DNA of 64,000 bases from an uncultured bacterium (GCA_905214545.1 CAJMMO010000001.1:372001-436000); one strand, 5' to 3'; positions 27,758-37,755 are shown, counted from the first letter of the stretch. Translations and numbers: made by a program. Notes: generated by a model not told the origin, from the sequence alone.

Positions 27758-27925
27758 CTAAAGCTTGAATAAGATCAGCAACACCAAGGCCAGCAGACAC
27801 ACCGTCACGATGATGGCGATGTTTAAGCGGTGGCGCATGCGGGCCGTTTTTTCCTCCACCGTGTTTTCGTGCTCTTGGGCGGCGTACTCTTGGCGCGTCT
27901 GCGGACGCTCTTCGTTATTCTGCAT
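27758..27925 (-). CDS. Small single-pass membrane protein of unknown function
   Basis: A 55-residue reading frame: a charged, glutamate- and glutamine-rich N-terminus (MQNNEERPQTRQEYAAQE), a basic RMRHRLN collar, then one hydrophobic helix to the C-terminus (IAIIVTVCLLALVLLILF). It overlaps the Nudix stop region by 11 bases and its own stop abuts the mtnN ribosome site (TAGGAGG), so it fits the operon precisely. The charge pattern suggests a cytosolic N-terminus. I do not recognise the family. Confidence 0.7.
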   Translation of the reverse strand: MQNNEERPQTRQEYAAQEHENTVEEKTARMRHRLNIAIIVTVCLLALVLLILFKL

Positions 27926-28487
27926 CGTGCTTGCCTGCCGTGCCCGTCATCAGCATGTTCTCCCACAAGGAGATGGCCAGGATGGTCTTGGCGTCGACAA
28001 TCTTGCCCTGGCTGAGCAGCTGCTTCATTTCGTCCAGGCTGTACCACTGGCGGGTCAAAAACTCGTCGTAGTCAAGCGGGCGCTTGTCGGCCAGCTCGGT
28101 TAAAGTGTCGCAGTAATAGAGGTACATCTTTTCGTTGCAAAAGCTGGCGGAAGAATAGAATTCCGAAACCTTTTCCCAGTATTCGGCCTTGTAGCCGCCT
28201 TCTTCGTTCAGCTCGCGCTTCATGGCTTCCAGCGGACTGGCGTCTTCGGGGTCAACCAGGCCGGCCGGGATTTCCAGGGTCACCTGTTTGATCGCTTCGC
28301 GCCATTGTCTGACCAGGAGCATCTTCTTGTCGGCGCTGACGGCGATCACGCCGCTGGCAGCCGGGTGGTCGACGACCTCGCGCGTAGCCGTTTCCCCGTT
28401 AGGCAGTTCAACGGTCCGGACGTCGACGTTGATCAGACGGCCGGTAAAGATATGTTTATTAGAAATTTCAGTCTCTTTGAGGTCCAT
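27915..28487 (-). CDS. Nudix hydrolase, probable ADP-ribose pyrophosphatase
   Basis: Hydrolyses nucleoside diphosphate derivatives; the best match is the ADP-ribose pyrophosphatase (NudF-like) group. The 190 residues carry the Nudix box ending RELNEEGGY, after GLVDPEDASPLEAMK (about 97-119), and an N-terminal beta region (RLINVDVRTVELPNG) typical of that group. The ATG at 28487 follows AGGTGAG and lies inside the 3' end of the cold-shock-like gene (20-base overlap). Substrate is inferred from family resemblance only. Confidence 0.9.
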   Translation of the reverse strand: MDLKETEISNKHIFTGRLINVDVRTVELPNGETATREVVDHPAASGVIAVSADKKMLLVRQWREAIKQVTLEIPAGLVDPEDASPLEAMKRELNEEGGYKAEYWEKVSEFYSSASFCNEKMYLYYCDTLTELADKRPLDYDEFLTRQWYSLDEMKQLLSQGKIVDAKTILAISLWENMLMTGTAGKHDAE

Positions 28488-28704
28488 GGTGCTCACCTTG
28501 CTTTTGCAAATAAACGTTGACGCACTGCAATCCCTTTCTGCCCTCTGCCAGCTGGTAAGACACAGCCTGGCCGGGCTCAAGCCGGGTAACGCCCGGCGTT
28601 TGGATTGCGGTCTTAAAAACGAAATAGGAAGAATGAGTCAGATCATCTTCGATAAAGCCAAAGCTTTGATCATGATTGAACTGTTTAACAATGCCGGTTC
28701 GCAT
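28468..28704 (-). CDS. Divergent cold-shock-domain protein
   Basis: A 78-residue single OB-fold protein related to CspA. The KQFNHDQSFGFIED stretch corresponds to the RNP1 region (usually KGFGFI) and SYFVFKTAI to RNP2 (usually VFVHFS), so both nucleic-acid-binding motifs are weakened. EPGQAVSYQLAEGRKGLQCVNV matches the rest of the domain. It starts directly on the ileS stop (TAATG) and overlaps the Nudix gene, an unusual operon position for a Csp. It may bind RNA poorly or bind another ligand. Confidence 0.8.
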   Translation of the reverse strand: MRTGIVKQFNHDQSFGFIEDDLTHSSYFVFKTAIQTPGVTRLEPGQAVSYQLAEGRKGLQCVNVYLQKQGEHHGPQRD

Positions 28705-31490
28705 TACTTTTCCAAACCCTCCTGAACAGCACTTGGGTAGTTGTCAGCAACGATCTTGGCACAGCGTGCGCAAAGTTGCGGCAGTTGCGGGTCGCTGCCT
28801 ACGTCTTGCTTGATCATGCGGCAGCGTGGGCAGACTTTGCCTGCAGCCTTTTCGACCTTGACGCCGGCGGCAGCCAGTTGCAAAGCGTCGCTTGGTGCAG
28901 CATCCTTGCTTACTTCCAGTTGGGACACGATCATGATCTGAGCCAAGTTGACTGACAGCTTGTCGAGCACCGCACTGGTTTCTTCGTTTGGATACAGAGT
29001 GACCTTAGCTTCAAAGCTCTTGCCGATCAGCTTTTCATTTCTGGCTTCTTCCAAGGCCTTCAAGACGTCTGAACGCAGCTTCAGCAAGACTGCCCAGTCG
29101 CTCTTCAATGCACTGGCGTTGGCAAAAGTCTTGGCTTCTGGCATGTCAGACAGCTGGCAGTACTTCTCTGGTTCGTGCAGGTAGCCCCAAACTTCTTCCA
29201 TGGTGTGCGGCAGGATCGGTTCCATCAGCTTGGTGATGGCAACTAAAGCGTCGTAGATCACGGTCTGCATTGAACGGCGGGACTTGCTGTCTTCTGGGTC
29301 GATGTACAAAACGTCCTTGGCAAAGTCCAGGTAAAAGGCACTCATCTCGTTAGTCAGGAAGTTGAAGACCATCTTGAAGACGTCGGTGAAGTCAAACTTG
29401 TCGTAGCTTGCCCGGCACTTGGCGATTAATTCGTTTAAAAGAACTTCCAGGTATTGGTCAACGCTGGCCAAGTCTTCGTAAGCGACACGGTCCGCTTCCG
29501 GATCAAAGTCGGCGGTGTTGGCCAGCATGAAGCGCAGCGTGTTCCGGATCTTCCGGTAGCTTTCTGCTTCCTGCTGGAGGATGCCCTTAGAAACAGCCAC
29601 GTCAGAAGAAGTGTCGGCTGAAGCCACCCACAGGCGGATGATTTCGGCACCCATCTGCTTGATGACGTCGTTTGGCAAAATGACATTGCCTAAGGACTTG
29701 GACATCTTGTGGCCCTTGTCGTCTAAGACAAAGCCCTGCGACAAGATCTGCTTGTAAGGCGCCTTGCCGGTCACAGCGACGGCGGTGATCAGGCTGGAGT
29801 TGAACCAGCCGCGGTACTGGTCGCTGCCTTCCAGGTAGAGGTCGGCCGGGTACTGCAGTTCTGGCCGCTTTTGGACAACGCCGGCCCAGGTCGTACCAGA
29901 GTCGAACCAGACGTCCAAAATGTCGGTTTCCTTCTTGAACTTGCCGTTTGGCGAGTGCTCAGACTTAAAGCCTTCCGGCAGCAGTTCTTGGGCGCTGCGC
30001 TTGTACCAAGCCATCGTGCCCTCTTTTTCAAAGATGTCGGCGATGTGGTCGACGGTTTCCTTAGAAACAATCGGCGTGCCGTCTTCGGCGTAGAAGATCG
30101 GCAAAGGCACACCCCAAGCACGCTGACGGGAAATTACCCAGTCGCCGCGGTCCTTGATCATGTTGTACAGACGGGTCTTGCCCCATTCCGGCAGGAACTT
30201 GTCTGCTTCGATCTGGGCCAAAATCTGGTCGCGGAACTTGTCGATGGAGGCAAACCACTGCGTCGTTGCCCGGTAGATGACCGGCTTCTTGGTCCGCCAG
30301 TCATGCGGGTAAGAGTGCGTGAAGAAGCTCAGCTTCAGCAAAGCGTTTGCTTCAGTCAGCTTCTTAGTCACGATCTTGTTGGCATCGTCGTAGAAGACGC
30401 CGACTAAGTCAGGGTCCTTGACGTCGGCAGTGAAGCGGCCTTGGTCGTCCATTGGGCTGAAGACCGGCAAACCGTAGCGGCGGCCGACGTTGTAGTCGTC
30501 TTCGCCAAAGCCGGTGGCGTTGTGGACTAAGCCGGTACCGTCATCGGCGGTAACGTAGGTGTCGTTCATGACCAGGCTGGTCCGGTCGTAGAGCGGGTGT
30601 TGCACCGTCATCTTGTCAAAGGCGTTGCCCTTGATGCGCTTAACTACTTCGTAGTCTTCCCAGCCCAGGTCTTCGGCAACGGCCTCCAGGCGGCTGTCAG
30701 CGATGACGTACTTTTTGCCGGCAACTGCAACGACGTCGTATTCAAACTTCGGGTTGACAACGATGCCGACGTTGGCCGGAATGGTCCAAGGGGTAGTCGT
30801 CCAGATTACCAAACTGGTGTCTTGGTCTAAGACGCCCTTGCCATCTGCAACCTTAAAGGCCACGTAGATGGCCGGGGCCTTGACGTCGTGGTATTCAACT
30901 TCGGCTTCGGCCAGGGTTGATTCGCTGGACGGTGACCAGTAGACAGGCTTTAAGCCCTTGTAGATGTAGCCCTTGTCGACCATTTCGCCGAACACGCGGA
31001 TTTCGGCAGCTTCCAGCTCGTGCTGGTAGGTGATGTATGGGTGGTCCCAGTCGCCTAAAACGCCCAAGCGCTTGAAGTCGGTCCGCTGCTTGTCAATTTG
31101 GCCCTTAGCGTACTCGTAGCAAAGCTTGCGGTATGCAACCGGGTCCATGGTCTTGCGATCGACGCCCTGTTTAGCCAATTGCTGTTCGATCGGCAAGCCG
31201 TGAGTATCCCAGCCTGGTACGTAAGGTGCGTAGAAGCCGGCCATATTCTTGTAACGGACGATGATGTCTTTAGAAATCTTGTTTAAAGCGTGGCCCATGT
31301 GAATGTTGCCGTTGGCAAACGGAGGGCCGTCGTGCAAGATAAAGCTTGGTTTGCCTTCGTTCTTCTTCAAAATTTCTTGGTAAAGACCATCATCTTCCCA
31401 TTGCTTTTCCCAAACTCCTTCTCTAGCCGGGAGTTTGCCGCGCATTGGAAACTTGGTCTTGCCTAAATTCAGCGTGTCCTTAATTCTCAT
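28704..31490 (-). CDS. ileS: Isoleucyl-tRNA synthetase
   Basis: Charges tRNA-Ile. The 928 residues contain the class I HIGH motif as HMGH (in [11 protein letters not shown], near 60), a CP1 editing domain with TTPWTIPAN (near 230), KMSKS (near 600), and a C-terminal zinc site with CPRC and CARC. The architecture matches bacterial type IleRS of Gram-positive organisms. A T-box leader with an ATC specifier precedes it, so expression responds to uncharged tRNA-Ile. It lies between divIVA and the cold-shock-like gene, a location conserved in lactobacilli. Confidence 0.98.
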   Translation of the reverse strand: MRIKDTLNLGKTKFPMRGKLPAREGVWEKQWEDDGLYQEILKKNEGKPSFILHDGPPFANGNIHMGHALNKISKDIIVRYKNMAGFYAPYVPGWDTHGLPIEQQLAKQGVDRKTMDPVAYRKLCYEYAKGQIDKQRTDFKRLGVLGDWDHPYITYQHELEAAEIRVFGEMVDKGYIYKGLKPVYWSPSSESTLAEAEVEYHDVKAPAIYVAFKVADGKGVLDQDTSLVIWTTTPWTIPANVGIVVNPKFEYDVVAVAGKKYVIADSRLEAVAEDLGWEDYEVVKRIKGNAFDKMTVQHPLYDRTSLVMNDTYVTADDGTGLVHNATGFGEDDYNVGRRYGLPVFSPMDDQGRFTADVKDPDLVGVFYDDANKIVTKKLTEANALLKLSFFTHSYPHDWRTKKPVIYRATTQWFASIDKFRDQILAQIEADKFLPEWGKTRLYNMIKDRGDWVISRQRAWGVPLPIFYAEDGTPIVSKETVDHIADIFEKEGTMAWYKRSAQELLPEGFKSEHSPNGKFKKETDILDVWFDSGTTWAGVVQKRPELQYPADLYLEGSDQYRGWFNSSLITAVAVTGKAPYKQILSQGFVLDDKGHKMSKSLGNVILPNDVIKQMGAEIIRLWVASADTSSDVAVSKGILQQEAESYRKIRNTLRFMLANTADFDPEADRVAYEDLASVDQYLEVLLNELIAKCRASYDKFDFTDVFKMVFNFLTNEMSAFYLDFAKDVLYIDPEDSKSRRSMQTVIYDALVAITKLMEPILPHTMEEVWGYLHEPEKYCQLSDMPEAKTFANASALKSDWAVLLKLRSDVLKALEEARNEKLIGKSFEAKVTLYPNEETSAVLDKLSVNLAQIMIVSQLEVSKDAAPSDALQLAAAGVKVEKAAGKVCPRCRMIKQDVGSDPQLPQLCARCAKIVADNYPSAVQEGLEK

Positions 31491-31504
31491 GTGCTTTCCT
31501 TTCT

Positions 31505-31700
31505 AGCAAAAAAAGCCCCGCCCTAATCTTAGGACGAAGCTTGCCGTGGTACCACCTAAGTTGGGTCCAATGACCCCACTTGTTGCCGAATATCGCTCGG
31601 CGCGCGTTTAAATAAGTCTGGGGCTGATCAACCTCTTGTGAGCCTGCTGGTCTTCCACCGTCACCAGCTCGCTGATTTGCTCGAGTTCTGCCTCAATTTA
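31505..31700 (-). promoter_or_regulatory. T-box leader of ileS, isoleucine specifier
   Basis: The conserved T-box sequence AGGTGGTACCACGG is at 31544-31557 on the minus strand, followed by a terminator stem ending in seven T (31508-31536). Stem I carries a GACGGTGGAAGACC distal region. The codon ATC (31626-31628), followed by a purine and then the closing helix, occupies the specifier position. Binding of uncharged tRNA-Ile should favour the antiterminator. Confidence 0.93.
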
Positions 31701-31704
31701 AAAA

Positions 31705-32469
31705 TTATTTGTGATCCTTGTAATCGTCTGGGAAGACAATTTCCGGACCCTGCCCTGCTACCGTAGTCGTCGGTGCGGCCTGGCCACTTTCGTGGGAAGG
31801 ACTGTCACCGGTCAGAATTTGCGGCTGGTCAGATTGGTTAGATTCTAAATCAGCGGCTTGCTCTTTGTCAACTTCCGCCTTTTCCTCGGGAGTCTTCGGA
31901 GCGGCTTCGGCGTTGACTTTTTCAACGTCGACCGGTTCGCCGTCGGCTGGGTACAACCGGTTGCGGCCGTAGTAGCGGTCCAGGAAGTATTGCCAGTCGT
32001 CGTCGCCCAATTCCTTGGTCTGCTTTACCAGCAGGTCTTGCAGCTGCTGGCGGAAGTCGGCAACCTTGTTCTTCAGCAGTTCGTAGTCGCTTTTCAGCGT
32101 GTCGTACTGCTCTTGCATCTCTTTGGTCTTTTGCTCAGCCTTTGCGTCAGCGTCGGCCAAAGTCTTTTCTGACTTAGCCTTGGCGTCGGCCAGGATCTTG
32201 TCGGCTTGGGTTTGGGCTTGTTGTTTAACTTCACGAGCACTCTTTTGTGCTTCGATCAGAGAATCGTTCAAATTATCCTTGATGCTGTTGTAGTGCTCAA
32301 CTTTTTCTTCAAGCTTGTGGTTGGCATTTTTCAGATCCACAACTTGATCAAGCGCGTCGCCGTAAGCGTCAACGACCCGGTCCAAGAAGGCATCGACTTG
32401 ATCGGCATCGTAACCCCGCATTTTACGGTCAAATTGCTTGTTGTGAATGTCCATTGGGGTTAAATTCAT
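31705..32469 (-). CDS. divIVA: DivIVA, pole and septum positioning protein
   Basis: Coiled-coil protein that binds curved membrane and recruits division and wall factors. The 254 residues start MNLTPMDIHNKQFDRKMRGYDADQV in short form, with the membrane-binding FDRKMRGYDADQVDAFLD region at about 13-30. A long coiled coil follows (about 40-160; repeated Ala/Lys/Gln/Glu heptads). The acidic, Pro/Ser-rich tail is unusually long for the family. It closes the ylm gene group downstream of ftsZ. A perfect -10 TATAAT at 32511-32516 suggests its own promoter. Confidence 0.95.
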   Translation of the reverse strand: MNLTPMDIHNKQFDRKMRGYDADQVDAFLDRVVDAYGDALDQVVDLKNANHKLEEKVEHYNSIKDNLNDSLIEAQKSAREVKQQAQTQADKILADAKAKSEKTLADADAKAEQKTKEMQEQYDTLKSDYELLKNKVADFRQQLQDLLVKQTKELGDDDWQYFLDRYYGRNRLYPADGEPVDVEKVNAEAAPKTPEEKAEVDKEQAADLESNQSDQPQILTGDSPSHESGQAAPTTTVAGQGPEIVFPDDYKDHK

Positions 32470-32536
32470 GATTTAATTTCATCCTCTGTAAAAAATAGTA
32501 TCCGGGTCTAATTATAGTAAAGTTTCACAACGATTG

Positions 32537-33319
32537 CTAGTTGTGATGCGACAGCCAGGCCTGCCCTGCAACCCGCACGCGGCCTTTGCGCGTCGTCTGC
32601 ACACTCTGCAGCTGCCAGCGGCCGTGGTGGCGGATTGACAGCGTGCTGCTGGCAGCAACCGTTGCGTCAGGCTGCTTGACCGGCAAAAAGTCGACCTGGA
32701 CCAGGCCCTGGCTGATCATGGCCTTGGCCTCGGCCCGCGGCAGGCCCGCGAGCTTGCTGACGAGGCCGTCGAGCCGCAGGCTGGCGCCGACGATGTCGAA
32801 GTCCTTGCTGTCGTCAAAAACCGGCACCAGCTCGCGCAGCGGCAGCTCGTTGATTTTGACGGCGGCGCGACCCACGCGCTTGATCTGGCCCGTGAAAAAA
32901 GCAGCCAGTTCCTTTTTGCCAAAAAACTGCCAGCGGCCAGCCCCGTCGGTCACGATATCGCCGAAAGTGGAAGTCTCCACCCCGCTGTTGGCCAGGCTGC
33001 CTAGGATCTGGCTGTGCGTCAGCTTGTTGAAGCGGCGAGGGTAGTCGATTTCAAACAAGGCCAGCTGGAAGTCAGCCGGCTGGGGTGAAAAGTAGTCCGG
33101 GCTTAAAAAGGCCCGCTTTTTTTCGCTTTCGGCATAACCGCCAAAGGCCGTTGCCTGCCCCGGACAGAGCTTTTGCAAAAGCGCCAGCTGGCTTGGCTGC
33201 AGAAAGTCTGTCAGCACCGGCCGCTGCTGTCCTAAAAAAGTCTTTGCTTCGTTAAACACCTCGTCAAAGCCCGGCAAGTCGCCGTACTTTTCCTGGTACC
33301 ATTTCATTGTCTGCATCAT
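32537..33319 (-). CDS. ylmH: YlmH-like S4-domain RNA-binding protein
   Basis: A 260-residue protein with an N-terminal helical domain and a C-terminal S4 RNA-binding domain (about 180-240; ASLRLDGLVSKLAGLPRAEAKAMISQGLVQV). The YlmH family has been linked to ribosome rescue and division in Gram-positive bacteria. The start ATG follows GGAAAAATT. It lies between ylmG and divIVA, the standard order. A hairpin with a T-tract between ylmG and this gene may reduce transcription reaching it. Confidence 0.92.
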   Translation of the reverse strand: MMQTMKWYQEKYGDLPGFDEVFNEAKTFLGQQRPVLTDFLQPSQLALLQKLCPGQATAFGGYAESEKKRAFLSPDYFSPQPADFQLALFEIDYPRRFNKLTHSQILGSLANSGVETSTFGDIVTDGAGRWQFFGKKELAAFFTGQIKRVGRAAVKINELPLRELVPVFDDSKDFDIVGASLRLDGLVSKLAGLPRAEAKAMISQGLVQVDFLPVKQPDATVAASSTLSIRHHGRWQLQSVQTTRKGRVRVAGQAWLSHHN

Positions 33320-33332
33320 AATTTTTCCAAAT

Positions 33333-33358
33333 AAAAAAGCAGGACTTAAATCCTGCCT
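33333..33358 (-). terminator. Hairpin with T-tract between ylmG and ylmH
   Basis: Stem GCAGGA/TCCTGC with a six-base loop, then TTTTTTATTT on the minus strand. It may terminate or attenuate the dcw transcript; the 6-bp stem makes complete termination uncertain. Confidence 0.65.
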
Positions 33359-33361
33359 TTA

Positions 33362-33673
33362 CTAATGAGTTACTAATTTCAGCAAAATATTGAAAAGCCA
33401 ACGCAGAACGTAGTTTTCCAAAAGATAAATGACTAGCAGGCCCAGCACCGGCGAAAAATCGAGCCCCCAGACGTCAGCCCTGTGAAAGATCTTTTCAAAA
33501 AGATCGCGGAAGAGCTGCAGGTAGGGGTCGACCAGCCGGGAAAAGAATTGCCCGACTGCTGAATTGATCAGTGCTGGCACCCAGGTCATGATGCAGTAGA
33601 TCACGATGATCAAACTGTAGATGTAGATGACCCAAGTGATGACCTGCCAGAGGCCCAGCAAGAATGACACCAT
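33362..33673 (-). CDS. ylmG: YggT/YlmG-family membrane protein
   Basis: A 103-residue integral membrane protein with two hydrophobic blocks (about 4-32 and 72-98) around a short loop containing the family feature FSRLVDPYLQLFR. It belongs to the YggT family, which is encoded beside division genes across bacteria and plastids. It is coupled to sepF by a one-base overlap (TAATG). A direct role is not established; envelope or division function is inferred from context. Confidence 0.92.
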   Translation of the reverse strand: MVSFLLGLWQVITWVIYIYSLIIVIYCIMTWVPALINSAVGQFFSRLVDPYLQLFRDLFEKIFHRADVWGLDFSPVLGLLVIYLLENYVLRWLFNILLKLVTH

Positions 33674-34110
33674 TAACCGAGGTTGTCCTTCTTGCCGACC
33701 AATTCAGAAACCTTGCCGTCAGTTTCAAACTTCGGCGGGGTTGCCAAGAAGATCTTGTCGCCGACTCTTTGGATTTCACCGCTCAATGCGTAAACGGTCC
33801 CAGTAATAAAGTCAACGACTCTTCTGGCAGAAGCGTCGTCCATTCTGCTGAAGTTAATGATCGTCGCCTTGTTGTTCAGCAGGTTCTGCGCTACTTCTTT
33901 GGCATCTGAATAAACACGTGGTTCGTAAATCACGATCTTGCTTGTTGGCTTTAAGCCAGAGTCAATAGAAACCACATTGTGACCTCTTTTCATCGGCTTG
34001 CTGTCGAGATCAGATTCTCGCGAACTGGTATCAGCAACAAAATCTTCGTTTTCCGGGGCCTCTTCTTCTTCGGAAATGCCGAAAAACTTGCTCAACTTAT
34101 CTAATGCCAT
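33673..34110 (-). CDS. sepF: SepF, FtsZ-membrane tether
   Basis: Cytoplasmic division protein that bundles FtsZ filaments and anchors them to the membrane. The 145 residues start MALDKLSKFFGISEEEE, the amphipathic membrane-binding helix. An acidic linker follows, then the SepF core (IVIYEPRVYSDAKEVAQNLL, TIINFSRMDDASARRVVDFITGTVYAL) and a short tail. It sits between ftsZ and ylmG as in other Gram-positive bacteria. Confidence 0.96.
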   Translation of the reverse strand: MALDKLSKFFGISEEEEAPENEDFVADTSSRESDLDSKPMKRGHNVVSIDSGLKPTSKIVIYEPRVYSDAKEVAQNLLNNKATIINFSRMDDASARRVVDFITGTVYALSGEIQRVGDKIFLATPPKFETDGKVSELVGKKDNLG

Positions 34111-34132
34111 TTTAATTCCTCCTGCCTAGCGC

Positions 34133-35437
34133 TTACTTGCGGTGCTTGAAGAATGGCACATCGTCGTCATCGCTATCGGAAGCACTAGTTTCAATCTGTG
34201 AAATATTGTCTTCTTCGTCAACGTCAGCAGCTAATTGCTGTGACTGGTCTTCTGCAGGAGCTTGCGGACGTCTGCTCTGGGAACCGTCGTTGTTCAGGTT
34301 CCAGACAGAGGTCGGGTCAACCATGTTTTCTTTTTGCTTCGGGGCTTCGTCTTGCTCAGCCGGCGCTTCTTGCTGACTTTGATGCGCTGGCGCTTGTTGC
34401 TGAGTGCTGCCGGCTGCTTGCGGGCGAGCCTTGACTTGCTTGCCGCGGCCAGGCAGGACCTTTGAAGCCTTTTCTTCAGCCGCTGAGTCGATGCCGGTTG
34501 CGATCACCGTGACAACAACTTCATCGCCTAAGTTTGGATTGATTGCGGTACCGAAGATAATGTTGACGCCTTCGCCGGCTGCCTTAGAGACAATTTCGGA
34601 AGCATCCTGTGCTTCGAACAGAGTCAGGTCAGGTCCGCCAGTGATGTTCAACAATACCTGCTTGGCGCCGTCAATCGAGACTTCCAGAAGCGGTGATGAA
34701 ATCGCGGCTTTGGTTGCTTCAACGGATCTGTTTTCACCGTTGGCACGGCCAATACCCATCAGAGCAGAGCCTTGGTTTTGCATAACAGTCTTTACGTCGG
34801 CAAAGTCCAAGTTCACGTAGTCAGTTGAAGTGATCAGGTCAGAAATGCCTTGCACACCCTGCTTCAAAACGTTGTCGGCTTCCTTGAAGGCGTCCATCAT
34901 TGGGGTCTTCTTGTCGACCATTTCAAGCAGACGGTTGTTGGCAATGATGACCAGCGTGTCTACGTATTGCTTTAACTGGGCAATCCCTTCGGCTGCATTC
35001 TTTGAACGCTTAGGGCCTTCAAATGAAAATGGCCGGGTGACAACTCCTACAGTTAATGCGCCGCTTTCGCGGGCAATTTTGGCAATCACTGGCGCAGCAC
35101 CGGTCCCGGTACCACCGCCCATTCCGGCGGTAATAAAGATCATATCTGCGCCCTTTAAGGCATCCTCAATCGTCTGCTGACTTTCCTCAGCAGCCTTTTG
35201 GCCTACCTCCGGGTGAGAACCTGCACCTAAACCTCGCGTCAGTTTAGGCCCCAATTGAATTTTGCTTTCGGCTTTATTGCTGTTCAAAGCCTGGACATCG
35301 GTGTTGGCTGCGATGAACGAGACGCCTTGAACGCCGTCGTCAATCATTCTGTTGACAGCATTGCCGCCAGCTCCGCCAACGCCAATCACCTTGATGATTG
35401 CGCTTTTGGTATCATCAGAATCAAACGAAAAATCCAT
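34133..35437 (-). CDS. ftsZ: FtsZ, tubulin-like division GTPase
   Basis: Forms the Z-ring that directs septation. The GTPase core has [12 protein letters not shown] (about 19-30), the tubulin signature [13 protein letters not shown] (near 106-118), and the T7 loop NLDFADVK. The linker beyond about residue 320 is Gln/Ala/Pro rich, and the C-terminal peptide ends [11 protein letters not shown], matching the conserved tip that binds FtsA and SepF. The ATG at 35437 is spaced 7 bases from AGGTGAT; the upstream GTG lies in that site. It follows ftsA closely. Confidence 0.98.
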   Translation of the reverse strand: MDFSFDSDDTKSAIIKVIGVGGAGGNAVNRMIDDGVQGVSFIAANTDVQALNSNKAESKIQLGPKLTRGLGAGSHPEVGQKAAEESQQTIEDALKGADMIFITAGMGGGTGTGAAPVIAKIARESGALTVGVVTRPFSFEGPKRSKNAAEGIAQLKQYVDTLVIIANNRLLEMVDKKTPMMDAFKEADNVLKQGVQGISDLITSTDYVNLDFADVKTVMQNQGSALMGIGRANGENRSVEATKAAISSPLLEVSIDGAKQVLLNITGGPDLTLFEAQDASEIVSKAAGEGVNIIFGTAINPNLGDEVVVTVIATGIDSAAEEKASKVLPGRGKQVKARPQAAGSTQQQAPAHQSQQEAPAEQDEAPKQKENMVDPTSVWNLNNDGSQSRRPQAPAEDQSQQLAADVDEEDNISQIETSASDSDDDDVPFFKHRK

Positions 35438-35454
35438 GTTAGTGATCACCTGTA

Positions 35455-36819
35455 TTAGTCAAAAAATTTCTTAAAGAAATTTCTGACAGTATTTTTTTCT
35501 TTTTTAGCTTTTGCTTTTGAGCGGCGCGCAGGCTCTGGGCGTGCGGCCACTTGCTTGTTATTATAATCTTCTTTGGCTTCTATTTCATCCTCCAGCGCGT
35601 GTCTTTTGAAAATATTTGTGCTTTCTGTTTCACGCTTGCTGGTGGTGGCGCCGCCGTAAATCACGCGGTTGGCCAGGTAGTCGATGTCGGCCAGGTTAAA
35701 GGCATAGTTGGTAATCCCGTAAGCCGCGGCATACATGGCATTGCTGAGGCCGAATTGGTCAGGTCTGTAGATTCTGACCTTGACGCCCAAATCTTTATTG
35801 ATTAAATCGGCAATGCCCTGCAGGTTGCTGGCCCCGCCGGTGATGACAATACCGCCCGGCACCTCGAAGCTGTTGTGGTCGCTCAAGCCCTTGCCTAAAC
35901 GGCCGATGATGCGCTCCAAGCGGGCGTTGATGATCTCGCTCAGGTGGTGCTCGTCGACCATCTGCGGCTCTGATTGGCCAACCACGTTGACTGGGAACTT
36001 CTCGGTTTCGGAAGTAAGGTCGGGCTCGGCAAAGCCAAAGTCGAGCTTGACGTTTTCGGCGTCCTTCAAGGACGTGTTCAAGGCCACCGAGATGTCGTGG
36101 GTGACGTTGTCGCCGCCTTCGGCATCGATCTTGGCGTAGACGATCTTGTTATTTCTGATCACAGTGGTCGTTGAAGTGCCGCCGCCCAAGTCGAGGATGA
36201 TGGCACCAAAGTTGGCTTCTGCTTCGTCCAAGGCCACGCTGGAGATCGCAAGCGGTGCCGGGATAAAGAAGTTGTTTTGGTAGCCGGCCCGTTCCAAGGC
36301 CTTGCGGATGTTGTGCAGGTCGTTTTCAGGCGCGGTCAAAAGGATCCCGTGCACTTGCAGCGAGTGGGCAAGCATCTTGCGCGGATCGTGCACTTCAGTC
36401 TGGTTGTCGAGCAGGAACTTGCTTGGCAAAAAGCTGATGGCTTCTCTGCCCTTTTGCAGGGAAGAATTGATCGCCTTGGCGATGACTTGTTCCACATCCT
36501 GGTCGGTAATCTCGCGGCCCTTGCCCTGGTCGGAAATGTTGAGCTGACTGACGGCAGGCTGCAGCTGCAGCAGCGCGATCGGAATCCCGGTCACAACCCG
36601 GTAGATTTTCATATTGGTCTTGGCACTCAGGCTCTTCAGCGCCTTGCTGATGCTGTCGGCGGTTTCGTCGATGTCGACGATCTTGCCGTGCCGCATCCCG
36701 CGCGTTGGTTCATCAGCGCTGCCGATGATATGCATCGAAGAAGCAGATGTGTCGGCAACGACTGCCTTGATGCGGGTGGTCCCAATGTCCAAACCCACTA
36801 AAAGATTTGAGTTATTCAA
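35455..36819 (-). CDS. ftsA: FtsA, actin-like Z-ring anchor
   Basis: Tethers FtsZ to the membrane and recruits the divisome. The 454 residues show the actin-fold phosphate loop [10 protein letters not shown] (near 9), the SHS2/1C domain, the second ATP motif [12 protein letters not shown] (near 208), and adenosine motif [14 protein letters not shown]. The extreme C-terminus has the amphipathic membrane-targeting helix [12 protein letters not shown]. The start is TTG at 36819, six bases after GGAGG. Length is slightly above average because of a charged linker before the helix. Confidence 0.96.
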   Translation of the reverse strand: MNNSNLLVGLDIGTTRIKAVVADTSASSMHIIGSADEPTRGMRHGKIVDIDETADSISKALKSLSAKTNMKIYRVVTGIPIALLQLQPAVSQLNISDQGKGREITDQDVEQVIAKAINSSLQKGREAISFLPSKFLLDNQTEVHDPRKMLAHSLQVHGILLTAPENDLHNIRKALERAGYQNNFFIPAPLAISSVALDEAEANFGAIILDLGGGTSTTTVIRNNKIVYAKIDAEGGDNVTHDISVALNTSLKDAENVKLDFGFAEPDLTSETEKFPVNVVGQSEPQMVDEHHLSEIINARLERIIGRLGKGLSDHNSFEVPGGIVITGGASNLQGIADLINKDLGVKVRIYRPDQFGLSNAMYAAAYGITNYAFNLADIDYLANRVIYGGATTSKRETESTNIFKRHALEDEIEAKEDYNNKQVAARPEPARRSKAKAKKEKNTVRNFFKKFFD

Positions 36820-36877
36820 AATTAGCCTCCAAATTTTGCTGTTTTTTTGCTGTTATGAAAATGATAGCACTTTCAGT

Positions 36878-37732
36878 TTACTTGCTAAGCCCGTACTTGG
36901 CTTTTTCTGCCGTCGTCAGCGGCCGGCTGAAGCCGCCCAATTCCAAGTCAACCAGGCTGTCTTCATGCAGATAAGGCTTAATTAAACGATAGTACTTGAA
37001 TTTGTCTTGAATGGTCCGCACGTTGCCGACGATGACATTGTTATCTTTCATGACGAAGATAATCTGCGTTGGCCGCTCGGTCTCGCCGCTGAGCATCTTA
37101 ATGTCGTGCTGGTCGGATTCCGGCAGCGCCGACAAGATCTGCAGGTCTTTTTGCAGGGAGACTTTCTTGCTGTAGCCCACAAAAAGCGGCTTGCTCTTGT
37201 CAATCATCGACAAAGGCAGTTTCTGCGAGCCGACCTTGCCGTTTTTCAAGATCATGCGGCAGACATTGCCGGTGCGGATATAGGCGATGATCGGCTTTTC
37301 CTTGAGCGTAAATTGCAGCTGGTTGGTGTTGTACACGCTGATCCGGCTGTCTTTAATCTCAGGAAAAGCGGCGGCCAGCTTGTGCGAGATCTCGCTGCGC
37401 CGGGTTAAAACGCCCAGCACCTTGTCGCTGGCGGTGACGCCGGAGGCCCGCACCAGCTCAGTGCGCGGGATCTCGGCGGCCCCTTTCACCTTCACGCTTT
37501 TGACGTTAGCCTTAGGCGAAATGTAGTAGCCCGAAATCATCAGCCCGCAGACGGCGCACAAAACGAGGCCGCCCAGCTTGGTAAACAAGGCCCGGCGGCG
37601 CTCCTGGTGCAGCTTGGTCAGTGAATCACTTGCCTTTTGAACTTGGCGCGGCTTGTTGTTGCGCGATTGGTAGTTGACCCAGCTGGAGATTTCTTCGTCG
37701 GGATCCTTTTTCGTAATTTTACGTTTTGGCAA
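36878..37732 (-). CDS. divIB: DivIB/FtsQ, divisome membrane protein
   Basis: Bitopic division protein that stabilises FtsL and the septal synthase. The 284 residues have a basic cytoplasmic tail (about 65 residues), one membrane helix (LGGLVLCAVCGLMISGYY), a POTRA domain (VKSVKVKGAAEIPRTEL), and an extracytoplasmic beta domain. I prefer the TTG at 37732, eight bases after GGAGG; the GTG at 37741 overlaps the ribosome site. It lies between murG and ftsA in the dcw order. Confidence 0.93.
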   Translation of the reverse strand: MPKRKITKKDPDEEISSWVNYQSRNNKPRQVQKASDSLTKLHQERRRALFTKLGGLVLCAVCGLMISGYYISPKANVKSVKVKGAAEIPRTELVRASGVTASDKVLGVLTRRSEISHKLAAAFPEIKDSRISVYNTNQLQFTLKEKPIIAYIRTGNVCRMILKNGKVGSQKLPLSMIDKSKPLFVGYSKKVSLQKDLQILSALPESDQHDIKMLSGETERPTQIIFVMKDNNVIVGNVRTIQDKFKYYRLIKPYLHEDSLVDLELGGFSRPLTTAEKAKYGLSK

Positions 37733-37755
37733 GAAAAACACCTCCCCTGCTCAGA

